NCBI RefSeq assembly: GCF_001642475.1
Contig: NW_019173987.1
Location: forward strand, 62,001 to 126,000
Origin: Fonsecaea monophora
Lineage: Eukaryota > Ascomycota > Eurotiomycetes > Chaetothyriales > Herpotrichiellaceae
DNA length: 64,000 bases
Direction of reading: 5' to 3'
Every line of letters starts with the position of its first letter. Within the stretch, counting starts at the first letter, position 1. The translations under genes and the position numbers were made by a program. Below the pieces are notes generated by a model. The model did no database searches, had not been told where the DNA came from, and was given only the letters and a program-made list of their open reading frames with translations. Below are positions 21,495-33,240 of this stretch, one piece after another.

Positions 21495-23739
21495 ATGACC
21501 ACACGCTGTCCGTGTGGTTCCTCGAGTAGACATTATTCTCCCCACTCCACCGGCTTGGGCTGGCCCTGGCCAGAGCATCCTGCCTGCGACCACGCGCCAA
21601 CGACTCCAGCCCTGGAATACCCGCCCAAAGAGGGATTTCTTCCAGATACACCAGGAGAAAAAGAGCTGGCATGGATTATACCCAAGCAACAGAGGGCATC
21701 GCTCATATCTGACAGGGTTAGGACTCGCAAACGTCGACCACGGATTCTCGGAGGAACAACCTTCGCGAAGTTCCAGAGCTTCAACTCAGCTCATCTACGT
21801 TGCCCGCAATCTGGAAAACTTCTACTTCGAAGAGGCTGTCTGTTGGAGCGCTCATTGGACATTTCGAGACGGTTCGTATGGCAAACTGCGCAGGTTCACT
21901 TGTTGACGAGACCAGAAAGACCAATTCGGCAAAGCACCCACAATTCCACTTGCACGCGCGGTTACGAGTCCATCGCTGCTCTTACGTGAACGGTATCAGA
22001 CCGCGCTCAAATCACAAAAGCACACTTCTCCTGTTTATCGCCCTGAAAAATCTGTCCGTGGACGAGGACTTCGGGAAGAAGAAATCCACTTCATCGAGCA
22101 AGCGATTAGGAGAAGGCTCTCTGATAGCTCGCTAGGTCCAAGCACACCCCAGATTTCACCGGACTTCTGCCCACCTGCGGACCGGCCACAGATCAAAGTG
22201 AAAGCATCAGCCCAGTCCATATCAATCATCATACCAGAGGGCATCAAGCTTCCGATTGTTGCCACCATCGAATCTGCGGGAGAGTTTGATTTCGAAACTC
22301 AGATGTCGACATCGAATGTCGGAGAACAAAGTGAGCCAAGCAGTATCACAGGTGATGACCCAAGTGCACGAGGGATGAGCCGTCGGCAGAAAACGTCGTC
22401 AGAACAGACAACAACCGGTGCCATCCAAGCAAGCGAGAACCAGGAGATAAGAGCAGGATGGGCACTGCCCTTTCTCGCAAGAGTCAGCAAAGGCCGACTG
22501 AACGTTTCCGAGGCGTCAGTCTCTGCGCCCCAGAGCACCGACTTTTCGGCTGCAGGACAAGTCTTCCTTCCTCCTCACGAACGAGCCCCCGAAGAGGTTT
22601 CCGACCCACTACATGACCATCTCAAAGCAGCTGAAGTAGAGGAAACAGATTCTCTGGACGCCTCTGAGCCGGTTAAAGAGCCTAGAGAAGGTTCGGACTT
22701 ACAAGACAGAACGGAGCCGGAAATCGACCCCCTGGAGCCTGTGGTGACGGCTCCTCTCCAAGTTGAGAGTGCCTCTGAGCCTGAAGAAGCAGACCCAGGC
22801 TCCGTAGAACCTGCTCCAACCTCCTCGCCCAAATCAGCGAACGCGGTCGATCCGGTTGCAGACTCTGCCCCTCAGGTAGAAGATCCCCAAGCCTTCTCTA
22901 TCCCGGAAATCAGAATACACAGACCCAGCGGCACGATCACGTCTGAGATTGTGGGAATATCAGGCGTGAATGACGCCAGTATGGCGCCCATACCTGAGCA
23001 GACAGCAACGGAACAAAGTCCGGCTGGCACGCCGCTCAATGCTGTTTCCAATCCAGCTGGGGCTGTATCGCCGCCTACCACTCTCCCCACGGATCCGACA
23101 GCTGTCACGAATGTGGCGCCCATCAATACAGTGGTCTCGGCTGTTCCAATTCCCGTACCTGGCTTACCACTGGCAGGCAAGATTCCCAGAAGGAAAAGAG
23201 TGATGCGGAAAGCCCGTCGAGTCATTGTTAGAAAGCGTCTGCTCTCTCTCATTCTAGGCCGGGACTTGGCCAACGTGGTCCATCCTCAGCTCAACACAAC
23301 CGGGGAAAGTGTACCCAACGTCCCCTTGCCTCTAGATGGACCGAGTGACTTGATGAGCGGCTACGAGAGACGGGAGGAGCACAGAAAAGCTGTCCGACAA
23401 AGACACCTCGAGCAGAAGATCGCAAGCGCCAGAATACATGCGGAGGCGGAGGAGATTCAGAGGTGTCAGTCGTGTCGAGGGCTGAAAAGGACAAGCTATT
23501 CACGCAAGTATCACCGTTCGCAGCTCCAACGGGACAGGCCTGACATGGGGGTGCTTGAGAGGCATGCAATGAGCAGAGCTCGGGTGGCAAGGTCCAAATG
23601 TCAATGTAAAAGACGGGCATCTGGAGCTGGAGACGAGGGAGAGAGATTATATACTCTACCGACAGATGCACAGCATCTACGAGGTCCTGGCGCTGACGAG
23701 GGTCTTTTGGCCGTAGTTATAGGAGACTCGGCGCGGTGA
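21495..23739 (+). CDS. Unidentified Ser/Pro/Glu-rich protein, 5' exons uncertain
   Basis: The secure part is the frame open from about 21907 to the TGA at 23737-23739. It reads as protein from PLARAVTSPSLLLRERYQ onward, through a long acidic, Pro/Ser/Val-rich region (about 22400-23150), a basic block (RRKRVMRKARRVIVRKRLL, about 23190-23250) and a C-terminal CxxC (CQSC) plus a later CQC in a basic setting. Upstream, another frame (21779-21871) reads STSKRLSVGALIGHFE and joins well across a 44-nt intron (21916 acceptor, 21872 GTTCGT donor, TTGAC branch). A first exon from the ATG at 21495 to a weak GTTAGG donor at 21717 would complete it (about 712 aa), but that junction is weak. No known domain was recognised; the basic block and Cys pairs hint at nucleic-acid or metal binding, without proof. 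Confidence 0.5.
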
Positions 23740-23862
23740 AAGATGGTCGAAAATATCATTAAACTCCCACTAAATGAGGTTGCTGTGGTTCATATTTTGC
23801 ATCTGTAGCTCGTCATTATCTGGCGCAAGTTCGACTCTATTGATCGCCCTGTAGGATCAAGA

Positions 23863-24439
23863 CTATCGGTCTGATCTGGACAAGGCCGCCAGGACCTGGT
23901 CGACCTCCCTGGCCGCTTGGACAAAGTCAGGATCGGGGCCTCTCTCGGTGAATTTCACCTTGACGTCGTAGTAGAGCGAGACGAGTTCGTCTGCACGGTG
24001 CAGGTCCTGATCGTCTTGGTCTTTTGGTAGAGACTGCGCTGGTTGCCCACTTGTTTCGTCCGATTTTGGTGATGAGATTTGAAGGGCCCCGTCATCGGTT
24101 GTTTTTGTTTTTGTTGTGGTGGTGGTGGTAGGTGGCTTGACGAGGGCGATGGCCGCTTCGTGGGACTGTCGGACGGACACAAGTTAGTCAGGTTCAGGTT
24201 CGCCACTCACTCACTCAATCCTTTGGGGTCAATCAGGTACATGTACTTTGGTCTAGAGTAGAGTTGGCTGTGGATGGTACTATAGGGGTGTAGCCACGGT
24301 AGCCATATGTAACTTTGTAACCACTGGGTAATTATGTACTTGAAAAGTGCGATAAATGTAAATCTTGAGACGTGGACCACCCACCACTTACACAAACGCT
24401 TAGGGACTTGAGATCTGATAGGAAGGCTGCGACTTGCAT
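23863..24439 (-). CDS. Small unidentified protein, 116 aa
   Basis: Proposed structure: complement(join(23863..24165,24392..24439)). Exon 1 encodes MQVAAFLSDLKSLSVC and ends at a perfect GTAAGT donor. The 226-nt intron ends with a strong CTGACTAAC branch site and GACAG. Exon 2 continues SHEAAIALVKPP, a Thr/Lys-rich low-complexity linker, then LHRADELVSLYYDVKVKF and VQAAREVDQVLAALSRS. The first and last parts look helical and protein-like while the middle is disordered. I do not recognise the family. It is convergent with the previous gene, with 123 nt between the stop codons. Confidence 0.6.
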
Positions 24440-24549
24440 TTTCTCGTTGTGTCTTGTTGTTGTTGTTAGTTCTGCGGAGGCGGTAGCGGAGGTCGAGGCA
24501 GAGGTCGAGGTGGTATTAAGTGGGCGAATGGGTATGTACTACGAGTACT

Positions 24550-24561
24550 GGTACCGGTACC
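24550..24561. repeat. Perfect 12-bp palindrome in a GTAC-rich cluster
   Basis: GGTACCGGTACC is a perfect palindrome flanked within 20 nt on both sides by ACGAGTAC words (24541-24578). It is one of several GTAC-rich clusters in the non-coding parts of the window. Confidence 0.85.
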
Positions 24562-25000
24562 GAAGATGGTACGAGTACAGCCGCCGTCAAGAGATGGGGG
24601 AGAGTGGAGGGTGAAAGTGACAGGTTGATGGGTGGTGTTTGAATGGTCGATTGCTGGTTGATGGATGTTTTCTTGTTGTCTAACGTACAGAGTACATAAT
24701 AGTACGAGGTACATGGTTTTTTTTTTTGGCTGCGGACACGCACGTCTCAATTCAATCATGTCGTGCATTCATCTTAGCCATTCTCACTATGTACCACAAC
24801 CACCACCACCCCCCTTCTTCTCTTCCTCTCTTCTTCCTCGACCCGACTTCGAGCTTGGAACTAGGATTGAGGGTTATCATGCAACCACTCAAAACGTGCA
24901 CTGATTGCATTCTCGCACTCATGCTCTCAGACGCCAAAAAAAAAACCAGGTCCAGTGTGGAAATTAATCCCGGTCGTGCCGCTTATGACCTTCTCTACAT

Positions 25001-25050
25001 ACTAACCTACCTACTCACCAACCTACCTACCTACCTACCTATGTAGGTAG
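25001..25050. repeat. CCTA tandem repeat with terminal inverted repeat
   Basis: Imperfect ACCT/CCTA repeats end in CTACCTA-TG-TAGGTAG (25035-25050), a 7-bp inverted repeat. The unit is not the usual TTAGGG telomere repeat, so an internal telomere is not suggested. Confidence 0.8.
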
Positions 25051-26169
25051 TATCCGTACGAGGTAGGTACTCGGACGGCTGTCCCGTAAGATGAACAAAC
25101 CTCTTTCAATTTCCCATCGCGCAAAGAGGCCTGGTTGAGTACATAGTATGCACCCAGTACGGAGATGAGATAAGATCAAATGAGACAATTCAAGAATGTG
25201 CAATGATAATTTCCGCATCAAAAAAGTATCGTCCCTCTCCAGACATTTTCGGCTCGTCCGAGCGCCTTTTTTCGGAATACCCACGGCGCGCGCTACATAT
25301 CATAGTCGGAAACTGGCGATAATCAGGCGTCCCGTACTATTCGACGATTGAAACACGGCAGCTACCCAGCGAGTCTGCTACTGAACCATATTATACGGAG
25401 ATAGTGGACTATCAAAAATCTTTGTCGTCTTGGCGTACGAGAAGTGTCAGACCGTGGCCATCCGTGTCAATGTCTTTTCATCAGAATCAAAGATTCATGT
25501 ATTGATACGCAAGATGTCTTGTTTGGCTAGATCCCTCGGGGATAAGCCATCCTCCCGAGGGGCTGCAAATGTACAACGAGACCTCTTATGTAGGTACGAG
25601 TAGGTTAGTAGGTACCCGCTCGACTGGGATGTATCTGTATGTCCTGGTTCGTTTTCTGTAGCATACAGGTTTCATGCTTTACAGGGGCACAGGTACACAT
25701 CACACACGTGATACAATGCCAAAGTTCCCTACGTTGCAACCATCCGGAGGAAACGTCGGTCGGCCGGTCGAGTCATGCGACAAGGTGGGCCACGAACCTG
25801 CACGTGAATGAGGTGCGACGTTGCGGTCGAATGTTAGTGAGAACCACTTACCAAAGGGGCAAGTCAAGAGCAAAGTCGCGCGAAGATGTCAAACCAGACA
25901 CAACAGTACGGAGGGATTGCCATTCGAGAACCGGGGATGGGACTGGGGCCACATATTCAATTCCAAGACTGTAACGATGCGTCCAACCGAGCTGACCGTA
26001 GGCGTACCCATCGCGCAGGAGGAGGTAGTTCGACGAAGCCGTCGCCTTGTGCCCACGAGGGCCCATGTTGTCGGGTCCAAGTCGCCCCGGTTCAAGTTCT
26101 GACCGTGGACAAGACAGGGTCACCCACGGGAAGTGGGTTGAATTGAAACATCGACCCTCCAACAGTTCA

Positions 26170-26313
26170 TCAAGCCTCGCGGTTCACGATGCCAACGAGG
26201 TTATCCAGGATCTTGCGAGTATTCAAGGTTAGTTCCCGGGGGCCGGCAAGGATGATGGTTGAATCCAACGAAGCGAACGTCCAGTTGGCGTTTGCAATTG
26301 TAGATTCCCAAAC
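26170..26313 (-). pseudogene. Coding-like fragment, family unknown
   Basis: On the minus strand a stretch of about 47 codons ending in TGA (26172-26170) reads ESTIANANWTFASLDS, then RKILDNLVGIVNREA. It has a plausible amino-acid pattern and mostly C/G/T third bases. Upstream in the same frame the sequence loses this character near 26320, where CACAAAG could be an acceptor. No convincing first exon was found. It may be the last exon of an unrecognised gene or a remnant. Confidence 0.25.
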
Positions 26314-29300
26314 TTTGTGACCCAGCCGTATCAATGTCAGACTTCGAAAGAGGGAGAAAGGATTCGGTCTCCAGACTCGGTACCAAAAAGCAGGGTCGCA
26401 CAAAGGTGTCCGAGTTCGCCAAGAGGGTAATTATGCTCGATTCCACTGGGGGCGAGGATTTTGGAGGAGCGTGGAGGGAGTCGACGTCCTTAGCCAGCGT
26501 CGGTTCATGCAATGTCTGGGTCTGGCGGCAAACTTGCAAGGCTGGCAATTTCCCTTTGTGGAAGATGGGCCGATTTCTCAGCACCATGGACTTGTTTCAG
26601 TGTCAACCGGCTATATCCTTGATTGTTCCGACCTTGCTTTCATCCTTGGTGTGGGCCACGGTTTGATTATTCAACTCGTACTCGTACACAGTACAAGGTA
26701 TAACCATTATGTTCATAGTCCACAATGCCCCCGTCTTTTTGGAAACGGTCCAACGACTCTTCTGAGTAACGTTGAATACGATCACCCGAAGAACACCCGA
26801 TGTTGCCACCGTGCTATCCTGTGATTGCCACCATTTTGCTCACAGGGCGTTGCACGCATGCGCAGTTTATGAAAATCCCAAATCGAGAATGAGGAGACCT
26901 ACCGAATTGGCTCGCGCCCCACACAGAGTTGGGTCTGCAGGGATAGTATCCGCATGGTCACCAGGCGAAGACAGAGGCAACGACTGGAGAGGGCTGTTTC
27001 GCTTCTGCATGCAACAACACAGCCCGCAAATGATTTCTAGTCGGTACTCCGTACGGACGTGGTTCAACGTGCCAGTGTCCGGGCTGGTGCCCCATAAGGC
27101 CATAAGGCGAGGCAGTGAATGTCCGGGCGGTTGAGTGAGTGCATAGGTGCTCTGCGGGAGGAGTTCATTACGAGTACGATCCTCTGGGCTAGGCGGGAGC
27201 TGGCAAGAACACATGCCGTTTGGGAACTTGCGTTTGATGACGACCAGCCATCCAGCCGGCGAAGGATGCTGAGCTGAGGATGAGGATGAGGGAATTCGGC
27301 TTCCGGCGAGCGCCCAGGAGCGTCAAGTCAGGGAGGAGAAAGGACACATGCATGCATGTCCGACTGCATGGGGCTGTTCCTGCTCTGCTTACGCAGTGGT
27401 AAGAAGTGTTTTTTGGGAAGGACGACGAGGATTTGGAATAGAAAAAAGTGTCATCATACAGATATTGTCATATATGGATGTACGCGGCGAGTAGGCACGC
27501 ACGGGGAACAAACGCTCCAAACATTCCAAGATTGCTCAACCGGTTCGGAGCAAGAGAAATGCGTTGAAATGACGGCCTCGTCAACTCAGGGTATCGCGGT
27601 ATCAACTGTCAATGTGCTAACTTCCACGCCGAGTTTCAGCCACTGTCCAGTCATTTCAAATCCTTTCCGGCCCCCTTTTTCTCACCGCGTAGCCAGAGCC
27701 TTGTCGGTACACAATATTAGGTCAGACAAACTCGAAAAAGGAAAATGGACGAGAAAAAAAACTTCCTTTCTTACTTGCGTCCCATTATTGCTGTCGTTGC
27801 TCCTGCTCCTACTCCTCCTCCGACTCCCTCCTCATGAAGTCGTCGTATAGTCAAGGGTCATGATTACTGATCTCGGGCGCCATCAGAACCATGACCCGTC
27901 ACCCGTGGGATCATCATCGTCATCGCAGGGATCACCTTGACCTTGACTTTGTCCTGGTCCTTGTCCTTGAACCAGTGAACGCGGTTCACGTCCACGGTCA
28001 AAAAGAACAGGGCAAAGTCCCAAGGCATATGTGATCCGCCATTTCCTCTCACTCTCACCCTCACTCTCACTCACCCCGCATCCGCACCCGAACCCGAACC
28101 CGGAACAAAAGAACAAGGTGCAACGTGCAAGGTACAACGTGGATACGTCCATGGAGAGGCCCGCCGCCTCGCCTCGTCGCCTCGCCGTTCCGGTCGCCGA
28201 GAGGAAGCGGGGAGGGGGTTCCCTTTCACCGATATACGAGGATTGTGGGTAGGTAGGTGGGTAATATACTTCAATATACTATACTACAGCAATGATATGA
28301 TGTAATATCACGAATATCAATAATTGCCACAGGCCGCCAGTCGGAGGGCACGAGGTACAAGATGCAGTATGGTAGCGTATAGTATACACCTTAGTACTCG
28401 ATATAATTCCAAATATGGACGGATATGAAATACTCCGGGCGAGTTTGATGATGATAATCAGGCTGAGACGCGCCTTGCAGCACCAAGCCTTGCCTTGCCT
28501 CGCAACCCCTGTACAAATCAAGTATATATGTACACAGACGTACAGACGCACCGATGCTGCCCAGGCTTAGTCGTATGTACACAAATATGTAACGCCTCGT
28601 GCCTCACAACTCATACTCATACGCACGCTCACGCTCACGTCAGAACACGGTCAAACACCTTTCCTACCCATACTCGTACTCGAACTCTTCTTCGTAGATG
28701 GCCGCAAGAACACCTACATTGGTGACACCACGACGTCCACACCTGTATACTCGTAGAAAAAGTATACGCTCTCGTACTCGTATACATATATGTGTGTACT
28801 ACTACCAGCTTTCTTATTCGTTGCTGGCTGCTTGATAACTCGCGCGCGCGACACTCCGAACTTCAACCGCAAACCAAGACTGTCAGAGACCTCAGCCGAT
28901 TCGTCGAGGCGTCGCTTCTCTGTCGGAATACGCCCTGACTCCCCCGTTCGTCGAATGATAAATGGACTGAGCTGCGTAAGAAAAGCGCCCTGCTTGTGCG
29001 AGACGCGAGGCATCCTCTCGTACAGGGGACGTGAAACCCGCTAATGTAACATACCTCGAACCCCTTGATTCAAACAATTGCCAAATGAATAAGTATGAGC
29101 CATGGTCAACATCGACATGCTGGCCCATTTCTCAATCAGGCTCGATTGGGTCGCCACTGCTCGACCCTTTCGTCCCCGTGTGGTTTGTTTCGCCTCCGCC
29201 AATTTATGTAGCAAGAATACGATGTCTGTACCTCCGCCTCGCCGTCCTTCTCGCGCTGACGACAAACCAAAAGCAACCCAAGACCGACTGGCCGGGCAGG

Positions 29301-31922
29301 TGATATCAGACCCACGCAACACCCCAGAGTAGGATCAAAGCTTGGTACAGAAATTACCCGCTGGCGGTAGGAGAGGGAAACTGCGGTCGTCTGGAACCAA
29401 GTCATCCATTGCCACAGGGGGTCTGTATTCCTGGGAGTTCAACGGCGCCCCCTTTTATTGGCGGCCACCATGGCTGTCAAAGGGGTCCCAGACACGTGGG
29501 ATTCGTGGACTAGGATGATTTGCCCGGTAGTCCTGCAGTGTTGTCTAGTCGTGTCAGTGAGGTGGTGGCAAAAGTGCCAGTTGAGGCCGTGTGCAGAGAT
29601 ACCGGCACACTTGATGCCACGACTACCCGAATGGCGACATGAGCCCCTTTGGTAGCCCTCTGTGTCTCCTTCCCGAACAGATCACGGCCAGGAAGAGGGT
29701 ATTGGTCCAGCAGGGTCTGCATCGGAATCGCAAATGCATGTGGGATCTGGTTACTCATGCCAGAGTGCAGATTGCAGAACGCAGAATGAGCCGCATCTGC
29801 CATCTCAATCCAGAGGTGTCGACGAGGGCCAAAGACACATGACCCAAGGACGGCCTTTCCTTCTGCTGGACTTGCTTCGCGCCATGTCAATCACATCATT
29901 CATTATTCATGGCTTGGATCGTCGGGCCGATGCCGTAGGCTAGAGGTCAGAACTCGACCGGCGCAATGCATGACCAGGTTGTTATGCCTTGGATGACCTC
30001 AGCCAAAGTTGGGGGTTGCTAGGTGAACTGCTGGAAGGGGAAGTTGGCACAAACTCGACGGCGTTGAAAAGGGTTACGCTTCTTTTTCCAACCCCCAGAA
30101 TGGCCTCGATGGCTAATCCTCGAGCTGTCTTTCTCCATTTCCACTGACGATCTGCACCAGGTTGAGTCGTTGGGAATCGAGACAGACATCACCCACCACA
30201 CTCTCGACAGCACCAACATCACGCCAGCCGGCTAGGACATCTCGATTGAGGCCAGGACAGACCAGATCGACGCTGTCGTTGAATCCATCGGGCGTCTACT
30301 TCCCTCTCTTTATCGGGCGATATACCCATTCTGCGTTAGACCGGAACAAGGACGAAGAGAATGAAGCGCTGGAGAGGCCTGGACCGCTGTCGACCCGGGA
30401 CATTAAGACGCCTGATGATGAAAAGAGTCTGCTAGGGTACAAGCAGGGTACTTAGTCCAAGCAAGACCGCCTCTTTGTACCCCGTGCAGCCAAGTAGGCT
30501 AGAGGTACACTCCCACTTCCTGCCATGACCGACCCGTCCCTATGATCCAAGGGGACGGCAAGTCGCAAAGCCGAGAAATGACGAGAGACGTGCTCCTAGA
30601 CCGCAAAAAGGAAAATGCTCAATGAAAACAAAGACTGAAAAGTACCAGAAGGGAATAGGTAGTGTCATTTTCTCGTCGTGTTCCGGATTGACTTGTCCTG
30701 GTCTCTGGCCGGGATACAACACGGTCAACATGCGACCCTAGAGATCCCAGTCAACTGACATACAGAGGCCCAGGAATGCGTGTGCACGGGTATAATCCCG
30801 CAGGTCACAAGGCCCTGGTCAATGCTGCCACTCGAGAGCCTTGTATGCCTGCAGAATATTCAACCTGGCACTTTTGTCCCGTGGTTGTATCGCTTTTGGG
30901 TTCCCCTTTATTCACCTCAGTTGTCCTGGTCGTCTCTCTTGTCTATCTGTAATGGTCCCTGGTGCCCTTTTGATTTCATCATGTTACATTGCAGCCTGCA
31001 GATGGACTGGGACAGTTCACTTGTTTCTCTCCGTGACATCCCCTTCCGTCAAGCCGGCAAACTGTGTTTCCACCGCCTTTCCCAGGGGACCGTTCATCCG
31101 CTGAAACAGGACAAGGAAGTCGAGGCGAGTCACGTATGTGGCTGGACCACGGATCGCTCCATTGCCATTTGGCGAACCCTGGGGGTCGGATTTCGGAGGG
31201 GGGAGGGGACCCTCTCCCTAGCACATGGTCATGGTGGTCGGATACCCATACCGAAAGCGCTAGCTCTGGGCGGCGGTGATACGAATCGTTTTGCTGACGA
31301 GGAGAGCATCCGGTGTGATACGCTGCAAGTCGCAATCCCCGGTAGGTCGCTCGTACTGAGAAAATAACCTTGGCATACATAGAGACAAAAGGTGCTCCAG
31401 CAAAAAAGACCGGGACTGTCATGTCACAGGGAGGGGGGTTGGAAATCCTTCCAACGGCCTCTGAGCTTCCCATCCTTCAATTAATCCCCTGGGGGCTTCG
31501 CACCACCCAACTAGTCCGAATGGTCTAACTGAAAACCAAATATGCTGGTCATTCTCCGATCCATTTGCAGGCCGTTTGTTGATCCGATCTCAAATCATTG
31601 ACTCCGTACGAGGTACACTGGATCAATTTCAAGAGGTCCCCTCCTGGAATGGGCGGTAAGCACTAAGAGGCCCGGATGAGGGGTCAACAAGGCCGTGTCG
31701 TCAGCAGGCTGTCTGCGTTGTGGCTTGTCAATTTCCAATCTGCTCTGCCGCTCTGGGTTTGGGCCAAACTGGTCAGGGAGAGCAGTTGTGAGCGACATCC
31801 AATGACTGGTTCCGCTGGTCACCACGGATGATAGCAAGATGGCGTCCAGGTCGACGACTTCTGGTTCGTTCGTTCTTTAGGGGCGTGGCATGATGCAATA
31901 GGTCCAATGCAAGCTTTGCGAC

Positions 31923-32132
31923 TCATTTCGTGATAGTCACAGGCCCGTCGAGTCGTCGGTACTGCTCGGGCAGAACAGTGTGAAGGGGGATCCCCTTGAC
32001 CCAGTCGCCAGCAACAATGTCCAGAGCTTCTGCTGGTTCTCCACATTCCTTGGGATTGAGCCACAGGTGAAAAAGCCCAGTCAGTATTGTCGAGCCTGAG
32101 ACCAGCACACCAGGGGGGATAGTTACCCACAC
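31923..32132 (-). pseudogene. Coding-like fragment, family unknown
   Basis: On the minus strand 69 codons to a TGA (31925-31923) read VWVTIPPGVLVSGSTILTG, then NPKECGEPAEALDIVAGDW and LPEQYRRLDGPVTITK. The pattern (hydrophobic strand, turn, amphipathic helix) is protein-like and ends naturally. Upstream exons are not recognisable, so this is either the 3' exon of an unannotated gene or a decayed copy. I do not recognise the family. Confidence 0.3.
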
Positions 32133-33240
32133 GCGGTCCGAGGCTCTGCAGTCCCTGGCCCAGGGTGAAATGTTTGCCGCCTGTGGACACGGCGTATGGG
32201 CTATGACGAGTACGCTTTTGCCGCCCACTCAAGGTGGAGGTATTCATTGGTACGGAATCGACTGGAGGGTGACCAACCTTCTGCTAATCGCCCGTGGACA
32301 AAAACTGCGGCATGGATAAGTCACCATCAACCAATTTTCTGCACATGCCACAAAGACCCCTGATACGAAAAACATGTTGCCTGTTTATCCTGCCAGCCGG
32401 TGAGGTTGTGCGGGAAAAGGAAAAGGTGGTCATGGCCGGCGCGCAACGGCGGCTGGGTACTCCACTGTCGGGTTAAGGACTTGTGAGCCCCCCCAAGGGC
32501 TTGTCTCCCCCACATTCGTCTTCTGTGTGCGACTTGTAAAAATGGTTTCTCTCGAGTACACAGAAGCATGATACAATGGCATAGTTAGTGCTATGCTCGT
32601 AGCTAGTCTCCCAGGGTAGTGCCGTTGATTGTGATCCCGTGTTACTAGTCCGACGTCAATTAAGGTATCATTGAGACTGCCATTTGCTGCCTCACCAGCA
32701 AAGAAACCGCTGCCAAAAACATTCCAGGTCCATTGGCCTGGTAGCACTTTCGTCCCTTGTGCCTCCAGTGCGCGGGTGGCAGCAAATCGTAACATCGTCG
32801 CGCATGTCTTCGTCATTGGCCTGCGAGAAGGGACCCGTTCTGATTCGAAAGTCCTGTCCACGGCAAGGGCGAGAAGTGCATGGACGAAGAGGATCCGGGC
32901 ACAAGCCATCCGACCAAATTTCCAACCCCCCCTCCCAGAGACCTTTAGTGGGATGAAGCGCAAAGGGTAAAGCTGGGATCGGCATTCTGGGATCCCCTGC
33001 ACTTTCCTGCACGACTAGCCGTTGGCGACTGTTGGCAGACCAGCGAGGAAACTCCAACACACGGATGGCGGGGTTGTCGGTCGCCAGAGAATTCTCGAGC
33101 GGGTTAGCATGCCTATCCTGCACCTCGGGTCCTCCCGCCGGCCGTAGATATCAGTTGCAACCCTCAAAACCTGGCCTCTCCATCCTTGCAGAAATGGAGG
33201 GGTTGTTAGGACCGAATCCCGGTTCCAAATCGTCGTCCGC

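Larger units (their letters stand above)
24440..33240. other. 8.8-kb gene desert
   Basis: No complete gene is supported. Open frames are short, mutually overlapping and not family-like, apart from two coding-like minus-strand fragments listed separately (26170-26313 and 31923-32132). The region is dotted with short GTAC/CTCGTAC-type words, CT/CA-rich simple sequence (about 28040-28110) and a CCTA array (25001-25050). No terminal repeats, integrase or reverse transcriptase motifs were seen. Confidence 0.6.

Noticed and set aside
25001..25050. CCTA repeat as an internal telomere
   Set aside because: The unit does not match TTAGGG/CCCTAA and the array is short.
29510..29890. Minus-strand open frame with some protein-like stretches
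   Set aside because: Short, no clear start or splice sites, and no family resemblance.
30780..31367. Plus-strand open frame of 195 codons
   Set aside because: Trp/Cys/Pro-rich random-looking translation with no domain and no promoter or splice support.
32430..33002. Minus-strand frame whose ATG at 32909 gives a signal-peptide-like MACARILFVHALLALAV start
   Set aside because: The rest loses protein character quickly and no family is recognised; a hydrophobic start alone is weak evidence.
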